DNA of 64,000 nucleotides from Aeromonas jandaei (GCF_037890695.1 NZ_CP149571.1:327501-391500), one strand, 5' to 3'; positions 35,713 to 47,318 are shown, counted from the stretch's first letter. Numbers and translations are program-made. Notes: generated by a model from the sequence alone, not told the origin.

Positions 35713-38346
35713 TCAACCGGTGTTCCGCATACCTGCGGCAATACCGGCGATGGTGACCATCAGCGCCTTGTCCAGCTCGGGGTGCAGGGTCTCCGGGTGG
35801 TTGCGGGAGCGGTTGAGCAGCTCGGCCTGCAGCACGTTGAGCGGGTCGGTGTAGGGGTTGCGCAGCTTGATGGACTCCTTGATCCACGGCTGATCCTCCA
35901 GCAGATCCCCGCGCGGGCTCAGCTTCAGCACCACCTCGATGGATTCGGCGAGCTCCTGACGCAGCTGTTTGCCAAGGCCCCACAGCTCCTGCGGCACCAG
36001 ACGGGTGTCGTAGTACTCGGCGAGCCAGACGTCCGCTTTGAGGAACACCATCTCCAGCATCTCGAGGCGAGTGCGGAAGAAGGGCCACTGGGCGCTCATC
36101 TCTTCCAGTACGGCCAGCTTGCCGTCGTCGATCGCCTGCTGCAGCGCCTTGTGGGCACCGAGCCAGGCCGGCAGCATCAGGCGATTCTGGGTCCAGGCGA
36201 AGATCCAAGGAATGGCGCGCAGACTCTCGACGCCGCCGTTGGGCTTGCGCTTGGAGGGACGGGAGCCGAGCGGCAGTTTGCCAAGCTCCATCTCCGGGGT
36301 AGCGGCACGGAAGTAGGGCACGAAGTCCGGGTGGCCGCGCACGATACTGCGGTAGTGATCGCAGGAGACGGTCGCCAGCTGCTCCACCACTTCACGCCAG
36401 CACGCTTTCGGCTTGGGCGGCGGCAGCAGATTCCCCTCCAGCACGGCACTGGTGTATAGCGCCAGACTCTTGATCGCCACTTTCGGCAGGCCGAACTTGA
36501 AGCGGATCATCTCGCCCTGTTCGGTGACGCGCAGGCCACCGCGCAGGGAGCCCGGCGGTTGCGACAGAATGGCTTGCTGGGCCGGCGCACCGCCACGACC
36601 GACGGTACCGCCGCGGCCATGGAACAGGGTGAGGCGCAGATTATTGGCCTCGGCCAGCGCCACCAGCGACTCCATGGCGGCGTACTGAGCCCAGCCAGCG
36701 GCCATCATGCCCGCATCCTTGGCGGAGTCGGAGTAGCCGATCATCACGTACTGACGGCCCTGAATGTAGCCGCGATACCAGTCCACCGACAGCAGGCGCT
36801 CCATCACGGCGGTGCCCGCCATCAGGTCTTCCTGAGTCTCGAACAGCGGGGCGACCGGCATGCGGAACTTGCAGCCAGCCTCTTTCAGCAACAGCTGCAC
36901 CGCCAACACGTCGGACGGGGCACCAGCCATGGAGATGATGTAGATACCGAACGCATCGGGATCGTGCCGGGCAATCACCCGGCAGGTTTCGATGGTTTCG
37001 CGGGTCTCGTCGCTCGGCTCCCAGTCGTTGGGGATAAGCGGACGGCGGGAGTTGAGTTCGTTGAGCAGGAAGGCCTGCTTGTCATCCTCGCTCCACTCAG
37101 CGTAATCCCCCAGCCCCAGATAGCGGGTCAGCTCGGAGAAAACCTGACCGTGGCGCTCACCATCCTGACGGATATCGAGCTTGACCAGATGGATGCCGAA
37201 GCAGGCGATCTTGCGCAGCACGTCCAGCAGCATGCCATCGGCGATGTTGCCCATGCCGCAGGCGTGCAATGAGTGGTAGCAGAGCTCCAGCGGCTCGCGC
37301 AGCTGGGCGGTGGTCTTGACCAGATCCCGGCTCTCGCTCGCCTGTCCCTGCACCTTGGCGGTCAGGTACTCCTGAGTTTCGCGCAGCTGTTCGCGCAGCT
37401 CGCGCACCAGCGCACGGTAGGGCTCCGGGTGATCGCCAACCCGCTCGCGCACGGCGTCGGTGCAGTCGGACATGGAGAGCTCGGAGGTGAGCTCGCGGAT
37501 GTCCTTGTAGAACAGGCTCACCGCCATCCAGCGGCCCAGCTCCAGCACCTCGGCAGTCACCTTGGCGGTGACGAAGGGGTTACCGTCACGGTCACCGCCC
37601 ATCCAGGAGGTAAACTTGACCGGCGCGGCATCCAGCGGCAGCCGCACACCCAGATGGTGCTGCAAACGCTCGTCCAGATTGCGCATAAATTCGGGGATGG
37701 CTGGCCACAGGCTGTTTTCCACCACGGCGAAGCCCCACTTGGCCTCGTCGACCGGAGTCGGGCGCTGTTCTCGGATCTCGTTGGTGTGCCACGCCTGATT
37801 GATGAGCTGCTCGATGCGATTGAGGATCTTGTCCCGCTCGCGGGGCAGCAGGTCGGAGAGCTCCAGCGCCTCGAGGCAGTCGTTGAGCTGTACGTGCTTG
37901 TGGATCAGGGTGCGACGGGTCACCTCGGTGGGGTGAGCGGTCAGCACCAGATCGATATCCAGCTCGCGCACGGCCTGAATGATGGCCTCTTGCGACAGGT
38001 TGGAGGCTTTCAGTTTATCGAACATCTGCTCCAGCGGATCCGGAGTGCAGACCTGCTCTTCGCAGCGACGGGAGATGGTGTGGAACTGTTCGGCCACGTT
38101 GGCCAGATTGAGGAACTGGCTGAAGGCGCGAGCCACCGGCAGCAGCTCGTCGTCGCTCAGGGTGCGCAGGGTATCAAGCAGACGTTCCCGGTCTGCCTCA
38201 TTGCCTTTGCGGGAAGATTTGGCCAGTTGGCGAATGGTTTCGATCTTGTCGAGGAAGGCCTGACCCTGATGGTCCTTGATGGACTTGCCCAGCAGCTGAC
38301 CCAGCATGCCTACGTTGGCGCGTAGTGCGGCGTACTTTTCGTTCAT
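35713..38346 (-). CDS. ppc: Phosphoenolpyruvate carboxylase
   Basis: Carboxylates phosphoenolpyruvate to oxaloacetate, refilling the TCA cycle and feeding aspartate and arginine synthesis. 877 residues, close to the 883 of E. coli. Catalytic motifs: VLTAHPTE near residue 135, [10 protein letters not shown] near residue 540, [14 protein letters not shown] near residue 574, and the C-terminal RNTG. Separated by 229 bases from argE, which is transcribed in the same direction; its promoter region contains the inverted repeat GTTGT-N6-ACAAC (38409-38424). Confidence 0.98.
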   Translation of the reverse strand: MNEKYAALRANVGMLGQLLGKSIKDHQGQAFLDKIETIRQLAKSSRKGNEADRERLLDTLRTLSDDELLPVARAFSQFLNLANVAEQFHTISRRCEEQVCTPDPLEQMFDKLKASNLSQEAIIQAVRELDIDLVLTAHPTEVTRRTLIHKHVQLNDCLEALELSDLLPRERDKILNRIEQLINQAWHTNEIREQRPTPVDEAKWGFAVVENSLWPAIPEFMRNLDERLQHHLGVRLPLDAAPVKFTSWMGGDRDGNPFVTAKVTAEVLELGRWMAVSLFYKDIRELTSELSMSDCTDAVRERVGDHPEPYRALVRELREQLRETQEYLTAKVQGQASESRDLVKTTAQLREPLELCYHSLHACGMGNIADGMLLDVLRKIACFGIHLVKLDIRQDGERHGQVFSELTRYLGLGDYAEWSEDDKQAFLLNELNSRRPLIPNDWEPSDETRETIETCRVIARHDPDAFGIYIISMAGAPSDVLAVQLLLKEAGCKFRMPVAPLFETQEDLMAGTAVMERLLSVDWYRGYIQGRQYVMIGYSDSAKDAGMMAAGWAQYAAMESLVALAEANNLRLTLFHGRGGTVGRGGAPAQQAILSQPPGSLRGGLRVTEQGEMIRFKFGLPKVAIKSLALYTSAVLEGNLLPPPKPKACWREVVEQLATVSCDHYRSIVRGHPDFVPYFRAATPEMELGKLPLGSRPSKRKPNGGVESLRAIPWIFAWTQNRLMLPAWLGAHKALQQAIDDGKLAVLEEMSAQWPFFRTRLEMLEMVFLKADVWLAEYYDTRLVPQELWGLGKQLRQELAESIEVVLKLSPRGDLLEDQPWIKESIKLRNPYTDPLNVLQAELLNRSRNHPETLHPELDKALMVTIAGIAAGMRNTG

Positions 38347-38575
38347 TCCACATCCTTATCTTGTTGGTGCCTGACACCCATCCGGGGTGCGAGACGACCT
38401 CACTTATTGTTGTGCGATTACAACATATGCTCCGTCATCTTAGGGTGACAATCTACCCAGATTGTCTGCGCAAGGTCAAATAACAGGCCGATTCAGAAGA
38501 TGTATTTCCCTCACCACTCCCGCACCGGCTTGTTATGTAACTTACTTACAGCTTTGACCCCCTTTGCTGCCCTTT

Positions 38576-39721
38576 TCAGAGGCAGAAACGACGAACCAGA
38601 TGCTGCAATACCGCAGTGGTGGGCTTGACGAAGGAGAGATCCAGATACTCGTCAGGCTGATGCGCCTGGGTGATATGGCCGGGCCCCATCACTATGGTCT
38701 CGCAGCCAAGCTGCTGGATAAAAGGGGCCTCGGTGCAGTAGTTGACCGACTCGGCCGCGCGGCCGCTCGCCTTCTCGGCTTCGCGTACCAGCACAGAGTC
38801 ATCGGCACAGGCGTAGGCGGGAATGGGCTCATGCAGGTGTTGCAGATGCAGGCAGCCGGGCTGGTGAACTTCGATGGGAGAGAGCGCCTCTTTGAGCATC
38901 CCCATCAGCTCGTCTGGCCCCACCTGCGGAGTGGGTCGCAGATCGATATGCAGCTCGCAGCAGCCGCAGATGCGGTTCGGGCTGTCACCACCCTGAATGT
39001 AACCGAGGTTCAGGGTCGGCTGCGGCACGGCAAAGCGGTGGTCGGCGTAGCGATCTTTCAGATCCTGCTGCAAGCGCAGCACCTGCCCCATCGCCTTGTG
39101 CATGATCTCCATGGCGTTGACGCCGTTGGCGGGATCCGAGCTGTGACCGCTCTTGCCGGTAATGCGGATCGCCTCCGACATATGCCCCTTGTGGGCCACC
39201 ACAGGCACCAGTCCGGTTGGCTCGCCAATCACCGCGTAGTCGGGTTTGAGTTCGGCAGCCGCAGCGATGGCGCGGGCCCCCGCCATGGTGGTCTCTTCAT
39301 CGGCAGTGGCGAGGATACGCAGGGGCTTGGTCAGCTTGGTGAGGTCAATCTCCTTGAGCGCCTCAACGATAAAGGCGAAGAAGCCCTTCATATCGATGGT
39401 GCCGAGGCCATAGAGGCGGTTGCCCTCTTCGGTCACCTTGAAGGGATCCTTGCTCCAGCCCCCCTCATCGAACGGCACCGTATCGGTGTGACCCGCCAGC
39501 AGCAGACCGCCCTCCCCCTGCCCGATCGTCGCCACCAGATTGAACTTGCCCGGCAGATCGGGGAGCGCAGTTACCTCGCACTGAAAGCCGAGCTGACCGA
39601 ACCAGTCGGCCAGCAGCCGGATCACCGCCTCGTTGCTCTGATCCCACTTGGGATCCGTGCTGCTGATAGAGGGGATCGCAATAATATTCTTGTAGAGTGA
39701 AAAAAAATCCAGATTGGCCAT
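38576..39721 (-). CDS. argE: Acetylornithine deacetylase
   Basis: Removes the acetyl group from N-acetylornithine, giving ornithine. 381 residues from the ATG at 39721 with AAGGAGGAG directly upstream. M20 peptidase metal motifs: [12 protein letters not shown] near residue 73, [11 protein letters not shown] near residue 107, [11 protein letters not shown] near residue 139. It is divergent from argCBFGH, the standard layout. A linear (argE) rather than cyclic (argJ) arginine route is implied. Confidence 0.97.
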   Translation of the reverse strand: MANLDFFSLYKNIIAIPSISSTDPKWDQSNEAVIRLLADWFGQLGFQCEVTALPDLPGKFNLVATIGQGEGGLLLAGHTDTVPFDEGGWSKDPFKVTEEGNRLYGLGTIDMKGFFAFIVEALKEIDLTKLTKPLRILATADEETTMAGARAIAAAAELKPDYAVIGEPTGLVPVVAHKGHMSEAIRITGKSGHSSDPANGVNAMEIMHKAMGQVLRLQQDLKDRYADHRFAVPQPTLNLGYIQGGDSPNRICGCCELHIDLRPTPQVGPDELMGMLKEALSPIEVHQPGCLHLQHLHEPIPAYACADDSVLVREAEKASGRAAESVNYCTEAPFIQQLGCETIVMGPGHITQAHQPDEYLDLSFVKPTTAVLQHLVRRFCL

Positions 39722-39993
39722 CAGCTCCTCCTTGCTTCCCCAAAACGTTTCTGTTAGAAAATACAAATGCAATGCGAGTGCATGAATATTCTGTCTTTTT
39801 GCCAGGATAAGCAGCTCGCCAACAAAGGCTTCTAGTTGTAAGGGAAAGTTAATGTTCTGTCACCTGATCTATAACCGACGACACACACCCGCCTGAATTG
39901 CCCCTCCGCACTTGTGCACAGGGGCGATCGAACACCCTTGTGCACCGCAGCACCACGCTGTGAATCTCGAACTCTGATTTGGAATATTCAAAC
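39722..39993. promoter_or_regulatory. argE/argC divergent promoter region
   Basis: 272 bases shared by the two starts. GAATATTC occurs near each gene (39784-39791 and 39982-39989) and CTTGTGCAC occurs twice (39911-39919, 39937-39945). ArgR is expected to act here, but I could not find a convincing 18-base ARG box, only half-site matches. Confidence 0.45.
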
Positions 39994-41001
39994 ATGCTCA
40001 ACACCGTTATCGTCGGTGCCAGTGGCTACGCGGGAGCCGAACTGGCCGCACTGGTACAGAACCATCCACAACTCAAACTGTTCGGCCTCTATGTCTCCGC
40101 CGGCAGTCAGGATGCCCACAAGCGCTTCTCTTCCCTGCATCCCCAGTGGGTCGGCGCCCTCGATCAGCCGCTGCTGCCACTGGACGAGGATGGCATGACC
40201 CGGATCCTGACCCAGGCTGATCTGGTGCTACTGGCCACCGCCCACGAGGTGAGCGCCGAGCTCGCCCCCAAGTTTCTCGCCAAGGGGCTGCCGGTGTTTG
40301 ATCTCTCCGGCGCCTTCCGGGTCAAGGATCAGGGCTTTTACGACAGCTTCTATGGTTTCACCCACCAGAATGAGCAGTGGCTGGATCAGGCCGTCTATGG
40401 TCTGGCGGAGTGGAATGCCGAGGCCATCGCCAGCGCCCAGCTGATCGCCGTGCCCGGTTGCTACCCGACCGCATCGCTGTGCGCCCTCAAGCCGCTGCAG
40501 CAGGATGGCCTGATTGCCAAGGGGTGGCAGCCCATCATCAACGCCGTCTCCGGGGTCTCCGGGGCCGGGCGCAAGGCCGCCATCAACACCAGCTTCTGCG
40601 AAGTGAGCCTCAATCCCTACGGCACCTTCAATCACAGACACCAGCCGGAGATCAGCCACCACCTCGGCAAGGAGGTGCTGTTCCAGCCCCACCTTGGCAA
40701 CTATGTGCGCGGCATTCTGGCCACCATCTATGTGCAGCTGGCGGACGGCGTCACCCCCACCCAGGTGGATCAGGCCTTCCTCAAGGCTTATGAAGGCAAG
40801 CCGCTGGTGCGCCTCACCGGCCAGATGCCCTCTATTCGCGGTGTGGCAAACACCCCTTACTGCGATATCGCCTGGCAACAGCAGGGCAACATGCTGGTGG
40901 TGGTCTCTGCCATCGACAACCTGCTCAAGGGCGCCGCCTCGCAAGCCATTCAGTGCATAAATATCAAATTCGGATTTGAACCGGCCACCGGCCTGATTTA
41001 A
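39994..41001 (+). CDS. argC: N-acetyl-gamma-glutamyl-phosphate reductase
   Basis: NADPH-dependent third step of arginine synthesis. 335 residues from the ATG at 39994; an in-frame TTG is 15 bases upstream. The dinucleotide-binding start [18 protein letters not shown] and the active-site Cys in VPGCYPTA near residue 156 are visible. First gene of the argCBFGH cluster, 22 bases before argB. Confidence 0.97.
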   Translation: MLNTVIVGASGYAGAELAALVQNHPQLKLFGLYVSAGSQDAHKRFSSLHPQWVGALDQPLLPLDEDGMTRILTQADLVLLATAHEVSAELAPKFLAKGLPVFDLSGAFRVKDQGFYDSFYGFTHQNEQWLDQAVYGLAEWNAEAIASAQLIAVPGCYPTASLCALKPLQQDGLIAKGWQPIINAVSGVSGAGRKAAINTSFCEVSLNPYGTFNHRHQPEISHHLGKEVLFQPHLGNYVRGILATIYVQLADGVTPTQVDQAFLKAYEGKPLVRLTGQMPSIRGVANTPYCDIAWQQQGNMLVVVSAIDNLLKGAASQAIQCINIKFGFEPATGLI

Positions 41002-41023
41002 GGACTTAGGAAGGATCTCGAAC

Positions 41024-41803
41024 ATGGACAAACAGACGTTGGTAATCAAGCTGGGCGGCGCCCTTATCGAGAACGACGAGGCGCTGACCGCCCTGTTCGC
41101 CACCCTCAAAACCTTTCTCGACGAGCAGCACCGCCCGCTGGTGCTGGTGCACGGCGGTGGCTGTCTAGTGGATGACCTGCTCAAGGGGCTGGGTCTTACC
41201 TCCACCAAGAAGAACGGCCTGCGGGTAACCCCGTTCGAACAGATCCCCTTCATTGCCGGAGCGCTGGCGGGCACTGCCAACAAGCAGATGATGGCCAAGG
41301 CGATCGCCACCGGCATTCCGGCGGTGGGGCTCTGTCTGGCAGATGGCGGCCTCTGTCAGGTGACCCAGCTCGACCCGGATCTCGGTGCAGTCGGCGAGTG
41401 CAAGCCGGGCAACCCGGCACTGGTGGCGGGGATCCTCGGTCAGGGCTTCCTGCCGGTGGTGAGCTCCATCGGCATCACCGCCGACGGGCAACTGATGAAC
41501 GTCAACGCGGATCAGGCGGCCACCGCCATTGCCGAGGCGCTCGGTGCCGATCTGGTGATGCTCTCCGACGTGAGCGGCATCCTCGATGGCAAGGGCAAGC
41601 TGGTGCCCCAGCTCGACAAGCTGACCGCACTGGATCTGATGGAGAAAGGGGTGATCCGCGACGGCATGGCGGTCAAGGTAGAAGCGGCCCTGCACGCCGC
41701 CCAGACCCTCGGCAAGCCGGTCTGTGTCGCCAGCTGGCGTTACCCGGATCAGCTGCTCAAGCTGCTGGCTGGCGGCGCGGTCGGCACCCAAGTGGCCATT
41801 TGA
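41024..41803 (+). CDS. argB: Acetylglutamate kinase
   Basis: Phosphorylates N-acetylglutamate, the second arginine step. 259 residues, the short form lacking the N-terminal helix linked to arginine inhibition in other bacteria. Motifs: VIKLGGALIEND near residue 7, VLVHGGG near residue 41, and NVNADQAATAIAEALGADLV near residue 159. Starts 22 bases after argC and ends 25 bases before argF. Confidence 0.97.
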   Translation: MDKQTLVIKLGGALIENDEALTALFATLKTFLDEQHRPLVLVHGGGCLVDDLLKGLGLTSTKKNGLRVTPFEQIPFIAGALAGTANKQMMAKAIATGIPAVGLCLADGGLCQVTQLDPDLGAVGECKPGNPALVAGILGQGFLPVVSSIGITADGQLMNVNADQAATAIAEALGADLVMLSDVSGILDGKGKLVPQLDKLTALDLMEKGVIRDGMAVKVEAALHAAQTLGKPVCVASWRYPDQLLKLLAGGAVGTQVAI

Positions 41804-41828
41804 TCTCCACCGGAACAAGGAACATCCG

Positions 41829-42740
41829 ATGCAACATCTTCTGAAAGACAGTGATCTGAACAAAGCCCAGATCGAGGCGCTGATTGCGCTGGGCAAAGCA
41901 GTAAAGGCCGACCCGAAGAAGTACAGCCAGGCGCTGGCGGGCAAGAGCGTGGTCACCCTGTTCGAGAAACCCTCCCTGCGTACCCGGGTCACCTTCGACA
42001 TCGGTATCGCCAAGCTGGGCGGCCACAGCGTCTATCTGGATCAGCAGAACGGCGCGCTGGGCAAGCGGGAGTCGGTGAAGGATTTCGCCGCCAACCTGTC
42101 GCGCTGGTGTGATGCCATCGTCGCCCGGGTGTTCGATCACCAGACCCTGGTCGAGCTGGCAGCGCACGGCACAGTGCCGGTGGTGAACAGCCTGTGCAAC
42201 CTCTATCACCCCTGTCAGGGGCTGGCCGACTTTATGACCATTGCCGAGCACTACGACGACCTGTCGAAGGTGAAGCTTGCCTACCTCGGTGATGGCAACA
42301 ACGTCAGCCACTCTCTGCTGCTGCTGGGGGCGACCCTCGGCACCGACGTCACCCTCATCTGCCCGAAAGGCCACGGCCCGGATACCCAGATCTTCCTGCA
42401 GGCGCAGGCACTGGCGACCAAGTCGGGGGCGACCATCCACATCAGCGATGACGTGGCGGATATCGAAGGGTTCGACGTGGCCTACACCGACACCTGGGTC
42501 TCCATGGGCGACAACACCCCGATGGAGCAGGTCAAAGACCTCTTTATGCCTTACCAGATCAACCATGCCCTGCTCGACCGCACCGGCATCCAGCACGTGC
42601 TGCATTGCCAACCGGCGCACCGGGAGCTGGAGATCACCTCGCAGGTGATGGATGGCCCCGCCTCCCTCATCATGGACGAGGCCGAAAACCGGATGCATAT
42701 CCAGAACGCCGTGTTGCTGACCCTTCTCGGCGGCAAGTAA
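41829..42740 (+). CDS. argF: Ornithine carbamoyltransferase
   Basis: Makes citrulline from ornithine and carbamoyl phosphate. 303 residues from the ATG at 41829. The carbamoyl-phosphate motif reads SLRTR (near residue 49) rather than the usual STRTR. The ornithine-site motif reads HCQPAHR (near residue 258) rather than HCLP. From memory, Shewanella and related arg-cluster enzymes share both changes. The catalytic Cys is kept, and argE is present to supply free ornithine, so ordinary OTCase activity is likely. Confidence 0.93.
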   Translation: MQHLLKDSDLNKAQIEALIALGKAVKADPKKYSQALAGKSVVTLFEKPSLRTRVTFDIGIAKLGGHSVYLDQQNGALGKRESVKDFAANLSRWCDAIVARVFDHQTLVELAAHGTVPVVNSLCNLYHPCQGLADFMTIAEHYDDLSKVKLAYLGDGNNVSHSLLLLGATLGTDVTLICPKGHGPDTQIFLQAQALATKSGATIHISDDVADIEGFDVAYTDTWVSMGDNTPMEQVKDLFMPYQINHALLDRTGIQHVLHCQPAHRELEITSQVMDGPASLIMDEAENRMHIQNAVLLTLLGGK

Positions 42741-42796
42741 CGCGGCACTCAACCTGAATCACGACCCTTTATCGAATCATCATGGAGAGAAGTAAA

Positions 42797-44032
42797 ATGA
42801 GCGGAATCAACAAGATCGTACTGGCTTACTCGGGTGGACTGGATACCTCGGCCATCATTCCCTGGCTGAAAGAGCACTATGACGCCGAAATCATCGCCTT
42901 CGTAGCTGATGTCGGTCAGGAGCGCGACGATCTGGAAGGGATCGAGCAAAAAGCCATCGCCTCCGGCGCCACCAAGTGCATCATCAAGGATCTGCGGGAA
43001 GAGTTCGTCAAAGAGTACGTCTACCCGACCCTGAAGACTGGCGCCGTCTATGAAGGCACCTATCTGCTGGGCACCTCCATGGCTCGTCCGGTGATCGCCA
43101 GGGCGATGGTCGAGGCCGCGCTGGCGGAAGGGGCCGATGCCATCTCCCACGGCTGCACCGGCAAGGGTAACGATCAGGTGCGTTTCGAAGGTGCGGTTGC
43201 CGCGCTGGCGCCCCAGCTGAAAGTGATCGCCCCGTGGCGGATCTGGGACATGCGCTCCCGGGAAGATCTGCTCTCCTATCTGGAGACCCGCAACATCCCC
43301 TGCAAGGCGACCCTGAAGAAGATCTACAGCCGCGATGCCAACGCCTGGCACATCTCCACCGAAGGTGGCGAGCTGGAGAGCACCTGGAACGAGCCGTCCG
43401 AAGCGGTCTGGCAGTGGACCGTACCGGCCGAGCAGGCTCCGGATCAGCCGGAGTACGTCAAGCTGACCGTGGCGCAGGGTGAAGTGGTGGCCGTTGACGA
43501 CCAGCCGCTCAGCCCGCACCAGATCCTGATGACCCTGAACGAGCGTGCTGGCAAGCACGGCGTGGGCCGCATCGACATCACCGAAAACCGGATGGTGGGG
43601 ATGAAGTCCCGTGGCTGCTACGAGACCCCGGGCGGTACCGTGATGGTCGCCGCGCTGCGCGCCGTGGAAGAGCTGGTCCTGGATCGCCCGACCCGCGCCT
43701 GGCGGGAGAAGCTGGGTGCCGAGTTCTCCCATCTGGTCTATGACGGTCGCTGGTTCACCCCGCTGTGCAAGGCGATCCTCGCCTCTGCCAACGCCATCGC
43801 CGAAGATCTGGATGGTGAAGTGGTGCTGAAGATGTACAAGGGTCAGGTCACTGCGGTGCAGAAGAAGTCGCCGAACAGCCTCTACTCCGAAGACTTCGCC
43901 ACTTTCGGGGCCGATGAAGTGTATGACCAGAGCCATGCCGAAGGCTTTATCCGTCTCTACACCCTGGCCAGCCGGATCCGCGCCATGAAGGAGCAGCATC
44001 AGGCCATTGGTGGTGATCATACCCACGGTTAA
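42797..44032 (+). CDS. argG: Argininosuccinate synthase
   Basis: Joins citrulline and aspartate at the cost of ATP. 411 residues from the ATG at 42797 (GAGAGAAG upstream). The N-terminal P-loop-like motif [13 protein letters not shown] is at residue 9, and the signature [13 protein letters not shown] near residue 122. Fifth gene of the arginine set, 56 bases after argF. Confidence 0.97.
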   Translation: MSGINKIVLAYSGGLDTSAIIPWLKEHYDAEIIAFVADVGQERDDLEGIEQKAIASGATKCIIKDLREEFVKEYVYPTLKTGAVYEGTYLLGTSMARPVIARAMVEAALAEGADAISHGCTGKGNDQVRFEGAVAALAPQLKVIAPWRIWDMRSREDLLSYLETRNIPCKATLKKIYSRDANAWHISTEGGELESTWNEPSEAVWQWTVPAEQAPDQPEYVKLTVAQGEVVAVDDQPLSPHQILMTLNERAGKHGVGRIDITENRMVGMKSRGCYETPGGTVMVAALRAVEELVLDRPTRAWREKLGAEFSHLVYDGRWFTPLCKAILASANAIAEDLDGEVVLKMYKGQVTAVQKKSPNSLYSEDFATFGADEVYDQSHAEGFIRLYTLASRIRAMKEQHQAIGGDHTHG

Positions 44033-44056
44033 GCAACCGCGATAACCCGCTGATTC

Positions 44057-44083
44057 CGTTGAGGGGGCATGGCCCCCTCTTCT
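44057..44083 (+). other. GC-rich hairpin between argG and argH
   Basis: GAGGGGGC-ATG-GCCCCCTC begins about 27 bases after the argG stop. Only TCTTCT follows, not a good T-run, so it is more likely an RNA-stability or pausing element than a strong terminator. The rest of the 211-base argG-argH gap has no gene. Confidence 0.5.
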
Positions 44084-44243
44084 ACAGGCAGAGGGCATAA
44101 CCCCTGACCCATCATCGGCGGGTGTGACAAGAGCGGCAGCGCCCCGGCCGCTTCTGTGAGATAACAGGCTCGCAGAAAAACAGGGCACGATTTCAAGCTC
44201 GGCGGTGCAAGGCGCCGCCGACAACGCATTCAAGGAGAGCAGT

Positions 44244-45629
44244 ATGGCACTTTGGGGTGGACGCTTCAGTCAGGGAGCCGATAACCGGTTCAAGCAGTTC
44301 AACGATTCGCTGCGGTTCGATTACCGCTTGGCGGAGCAGGATATTCAGGGCTCCATGGCCTGGGCCAAAGCGCTGGTCAAGGTGGGCGTGTTGACCGCCG
44401 ATGAGCAGGCCAAGTTGCAGCAGGCGATGGAAGTGCTGCTCGCCTCGGTGCAGCAGGATCCCCGGCAGATCCTGAGCTCGGACGCCGAAGACATCCACTC
44501 CTGGGTCGAGAGCCAGCTGATTGCCGCCGTCGGCGATCTTGGCAAGAAGCTGCACACCGGCCGCTCGCGCAACGATCAGGTCGCCACCGACCTGAAACTC
44601 TGGTGCAAGGCGCAGGGCGAGCTGCTGCTCGGTTCCATCACCGCCCTGCAGCAGGGGCTGGTGGCCTCCGCCCGTGCCAATCAGGCTGCCGTGCTGCCGG
44701 GTTACACCCACCTGCAGCGGGCCCAGCCGGTCACCTACGCCCACTGGGCGCTGGCCTATGTGGAGATGCTGGAACGGGACTACTCCCGGCTGCAGGATGC
44801 CCTCAAGCGCCTCGACACCAGCCCCCTCGGCTGCGGCGCGCTGGCGGGCACCGCCTATGCCATCGACCGCGAAGCCTTGGCGCTCGACATGGGCTTTAGC
44901 GGCGCCACCCGCAACAGCCTAGATTCGGTCTCCGATCGGGATCACGTGGTGGAGCTGATGCACGTGGCGTCCCTCTCCATGACCCACCTGTCGCGCTTTG
45001 CCGAAGACCTCATCTTCTACAACACCGGCGAGGCGGGCTTTGTCGAGCTCTCCGATGCAGTCACCTCCGGCTCGTCGCTGATGCCGCAGAAGAAAAACCC
45101 GGATGCGCTGGAGCTGATCCGTGGCAAGACCGGCCGGGTGGTCGGCGCCCAGATGGGCATGTTGATGAGCCTCAAGGCGCTGCCGCTGGCCTACAACAAG
45201 GACATGCAGGAAGACAAGGAGGGGCTGTTCGATGCCCTCGACACCTGGCACGACTGCCTCGATATGGCGGCGCTGGTGCTGATCGATCTGAAGGTCAATG
45301 GCGAGCGCACCATGGCGGCGGCGCAGGGCGGCTATGCCAACGCTACCGAGCTGGCGGACTATCTGGTGGCCAAGGGGATTCCATTCCGTGAAGCGCACCA
45401 TATCGTCGGCGAAACCGTGGTATTCGCCATCAGCGTGGGCCGTCCGTTGGAGGAGCTCTCCATCGGCGAGTTCCAGCGCTTCAGCCCGGTGATCGAGTTC
45501 GACGTCTACCCCAATCTGGAACTGGAAGCGACCCTGGCCAAGCGGGTCGCCAAAGGCGGCGTTGCCCGCGAGCAGGTAGAAGCGGCCCTTACCGCCGCAG
45601 AGCAGTGGCTGGCCAAGCGGGTGGGTTAA
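44244..45629 (+). CDS. argH: Argininosuccinate lyase
   Basis: Splits argininosuccinate to arginine and fumarate, the last step of the pathway. 461 residues from the ATG at 44244 with AAGGAGAG upstream. The superfamily signature [12 protein letters not shown] is near residue 281, with [16 protein letters not shown] near residue 110. No fused N-acetylglutamate synthase domain is present, unlike the argH(A) fusions of some marine gammaproteobacteria. Confidence 0.97.
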   Translation: MALWGGRFSQGADNRFKQFNDSLRFDYRLAEQDIQGSMAWAKALVKVGVLTADEQAKLQQAMEVLLASVQQDPRQILSSDAEDIHSWVESQLIAAVGDLGKKLHTGRSRNDQVATDLKLWCKAQGELLLGSITALQQGLVASARANQAAVLPGYTHLQRAQPVTYAHWALAYVEMLERDYSRLQDALKRLDTSPLGCGALAGTAYAIDREALALDMGFSGATRNSLDSVSDRDHVVELMHVASLSMTHLSRFAEDLIFYNTGEAGFVELSDAVTSGSSLMPQKKNPDALELIRGKTGRVVGAQMGMLMSLKALPLAYNKDMQEDKEGLFDALDTWHDCLDMAALVLIDLKVNGERTMAAAQGGYANATELADYLVAKGIPFREAHHIVGETVVFAISVGRPLEELSIGEFQRFSPVIEFDVYPNLELEATLAKRVAKGGVAREQVEAALTAAEQWLAKRVG

Positions 45630-45660
45630 GCCAACCGGCTTGTCATCCAAAGTTGAAAGC

Positions 45661-45690
45661 AAAACGGCAACCCGAGGTTGCCGTTTTTTA
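45661..45690. terminator. Terminator of argH
   Basis: AAAACGGCAACC-CGA-GGTTGCCGTTTTTT; nearly symmetrical, between convergent genes. Confidence 0.9.
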
Positions 45691-45704
45691 TTGTTCACCG
45701 CCGT

Positions 45705-46160
45705 TCAGGCGCTGGCATTGAGCAGCTTGCCAACCCCCTCCCCCTTGCCATTGGGCAGGGTCTGCTTAAAGGCACCGAGCAGCTGGTCGAGGTTGAGATG
45801 GCTGGCACCGAGGGAATCCTTGAGGGTATCGAGCTCACTTTGCAGCGCATTGAGGCGGGTGCTCTGGGTGCCGCTCGCCAGCTGGTTGCGGGCGCTGTCG
45901 ATGGCAGCCGGGAGGGATTGGCCACCATTCTCCTGCCCCAGGGTCTGCATCAGCTCACCCATAAAGTGGTTGATGGCAGCGCGGTTCTGTTCGCTATCGG
46001 CATCCTTGATACCAAATCGCTGGAACAGGCTCTGGACGGTCGGGGCTAGGTGTTCCTCCTGTACGGCAGGCTGCACGGGCTGGGGTTTGCTACTGCTGCC
46101 AAGCAGCTGGCTGCCCAGCTTGAGGGCGATCGAGGCAAGGGGAAGCAGGCTGCTGATCAT
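45705..46160 (-). CDS. Hypothetical protein
   Basis: 151 residues from the ATG at 46160 (MISSLLPLASIALKLGSQLL), preceded by GGAGAGA. A hydrophobic N-terminus is followed by a Pro/Gln linker and a largely helical, Gln-rich remainder (ARNQLASGTQSTRLNALQSE). There is no clear cleavage site, so it may be anchored or cytoplasmic. I do not recognise the family. Codon use is like that of its neighbours. Confidence 0.65.
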   Translation of the reverse strand: MISSLLPLASIALKLGSQLLGSSSKPQPVQPAVQEEHLAPTVQSLFQRFGIKDADSEQNRAAINHFMGELMQTLGQENGGQSLPAAIDSARNQLASGTQSTRLNALQSELDTLKDSLGASHLNLDQLLGAFKQTLPNGKGEGVGKLLNASA

Positions 46161-46603
46161 GATATCTCTCCGCGACAACGACCCTTGATGGTGTTGCCAG
46201 GAGGAGTGCATAAGCGGGGCCAGAATGCAGTGAACAGCGCAGGGCGAAACCAACTCATTGAGTCACCGAGTGATTTGAATCGCCGCCTTGTGTTCGGGGA
46301 TTGCAACTGAGGTCATCACACGAGAGCCGGGCGGCCAGCGGCTGCCGCTGCAGATCGAAGCGGCAAAGGGGCATTGCCGCAGCAAACCGGAGACGGCAGG
46401 GATCCTCTTCGCTATATGCCGGTACATGCCCGCCATCCCCTCGATCACATCATTTTTCATTCATGAAACTTATGGCGATTAAGATCATGTAAATTTTCTT
46501 ATCTGACATGTTCGCGCAAGATGGCTCTCAAACCGGATTTGCCGTCACCGTTATGCTGGCCGGCAGCCGCCTTCTCCCTGCCTTTTTCGTTTATGGAGTC
46601 GCT
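46161..46603. other. 443-base intergenic region between divergent genes
   Basis: It must hold the promoters of the hypothetical gene on the left and the B3/B4 gene on the right. Short reading frames in it lack ribosome binding sites and protein-like composition. The part from 46430 is AT-rich and is probably promoter sequence. I see no gene or repeat here. Confidence 0.4.
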
Positions 46604-47296
46604 ATGTCCCTGATTACCCCCCATATCTCCCCCGAAGTCAGCCAGTTGGCTCCCGGCTTTCGCGCTTTAAGCATCACGGTGCAGGCCGCCGCCGTGGTCG
46701 ACCCGAACGTGGGGGCGCGTGCGCTCGATGAAGCCTGCAGCGCCATGCTGACCGCCGATGTGCCGTGGGCAGAGGCGCATCTCGCCGCCTGGGGCGAGCT
46801 GTTCAGAAAGTTCGGCGCCAAGCCGCAGCGGACTCCCTGTTCCGCCGACGCTCTGAGAAAGCGGGTCGCCCGCGATGGCAACCTGCCCGCCATCGATCCC
46901 GTAGTCGATCTCTACAACGCCATCAGCATCCGCTACGCCATTCCGGTGGGGGGCGAAAACCAGCTCGCCTATGAGGGGTTGCCGCGACTGGTGGTGGCCG
47001 ATGGCAGCGAGCAGTTCGATACCATGAAGGGGGGCGAGCCGACCCACGAAGCGGTGGAGCCCGGCGAGGTGGTCTGGCGGGATGACAAGGGGGTGACCTG
47101 TCGGCGCTGGAACTGGCGGCAGGGTGTGCGCACCCGATTGAGTGTCGATTCGGGCCAGATGTGGTTCATTCTGGAGAGCCTGCCCGAGATGCCGCTGGCT
47201 GCGCTGCATGAGGCGGGGGAAAAACTGGTCGCCGGACTGCAGGAGATGATGCCGGAAGCGGTGATCGCGCAGAGCCTGATCGGCCATAACGAATAG
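46604..47296 (+). CDS. B3/B4 (phenylalanyl-tRNA synthetase beta-like) domain protein
   Basis: 230 residues from the ATG at 46604, preceded by GGAG. The central part (VVDLYNAISIRYAIPVGGEN, then YEGLPRLVVADGSEQF) matches free-standing B3/B4 domain proteins, related to the editing domain of the PheRS beta chain. Whether such proteins edit mischarged tRNA or do something else is not established. It stands alone between a hypothetical gene and a terminator. Confidence 0.75.
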   Translation: MSLITPHISPEVSQLAPGFRALSITVQAAAVVDPNVGARALDEACSAMLTADVPWAEAHLAAWGELFRKFGAKPQRTPCSADALRKRVARDGNLPAIDPVVDLYNAISIRYAIPVGGENQLAYEGLPRLVVADGSEQFDTMKGGEPTHEAVEPGEVVWRDDKGVTCRRWNWRQGVRTRLSVDSGQMWFILESLPEMPLAALHEAGEKLVAGLQEMMPEAVIAQSLIGHNE

Positions 47297-47318
47297 GCGA
47301 TTTTCGTCAGCAGGATAC

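Noticed and set aside
39722..39993. Canonical ARG boxes between argE and argC
   Set aside because: Only GAATATTC half-type matches were found; no 18-base box fits well enough to list as an ArgR site.
41829..42740. argF as an acetyl- or succinyl-ornithine carbamoyltransferase
   Set aside because: argE stands at the head of the cluster and supplies free ornithine, and the overall sequence is that of ordinary OTCase clusters in related genera.
42749..44233. 494-residue minus-strand frame
   Set aside because: Antisense of argG; no start signal and no family match.
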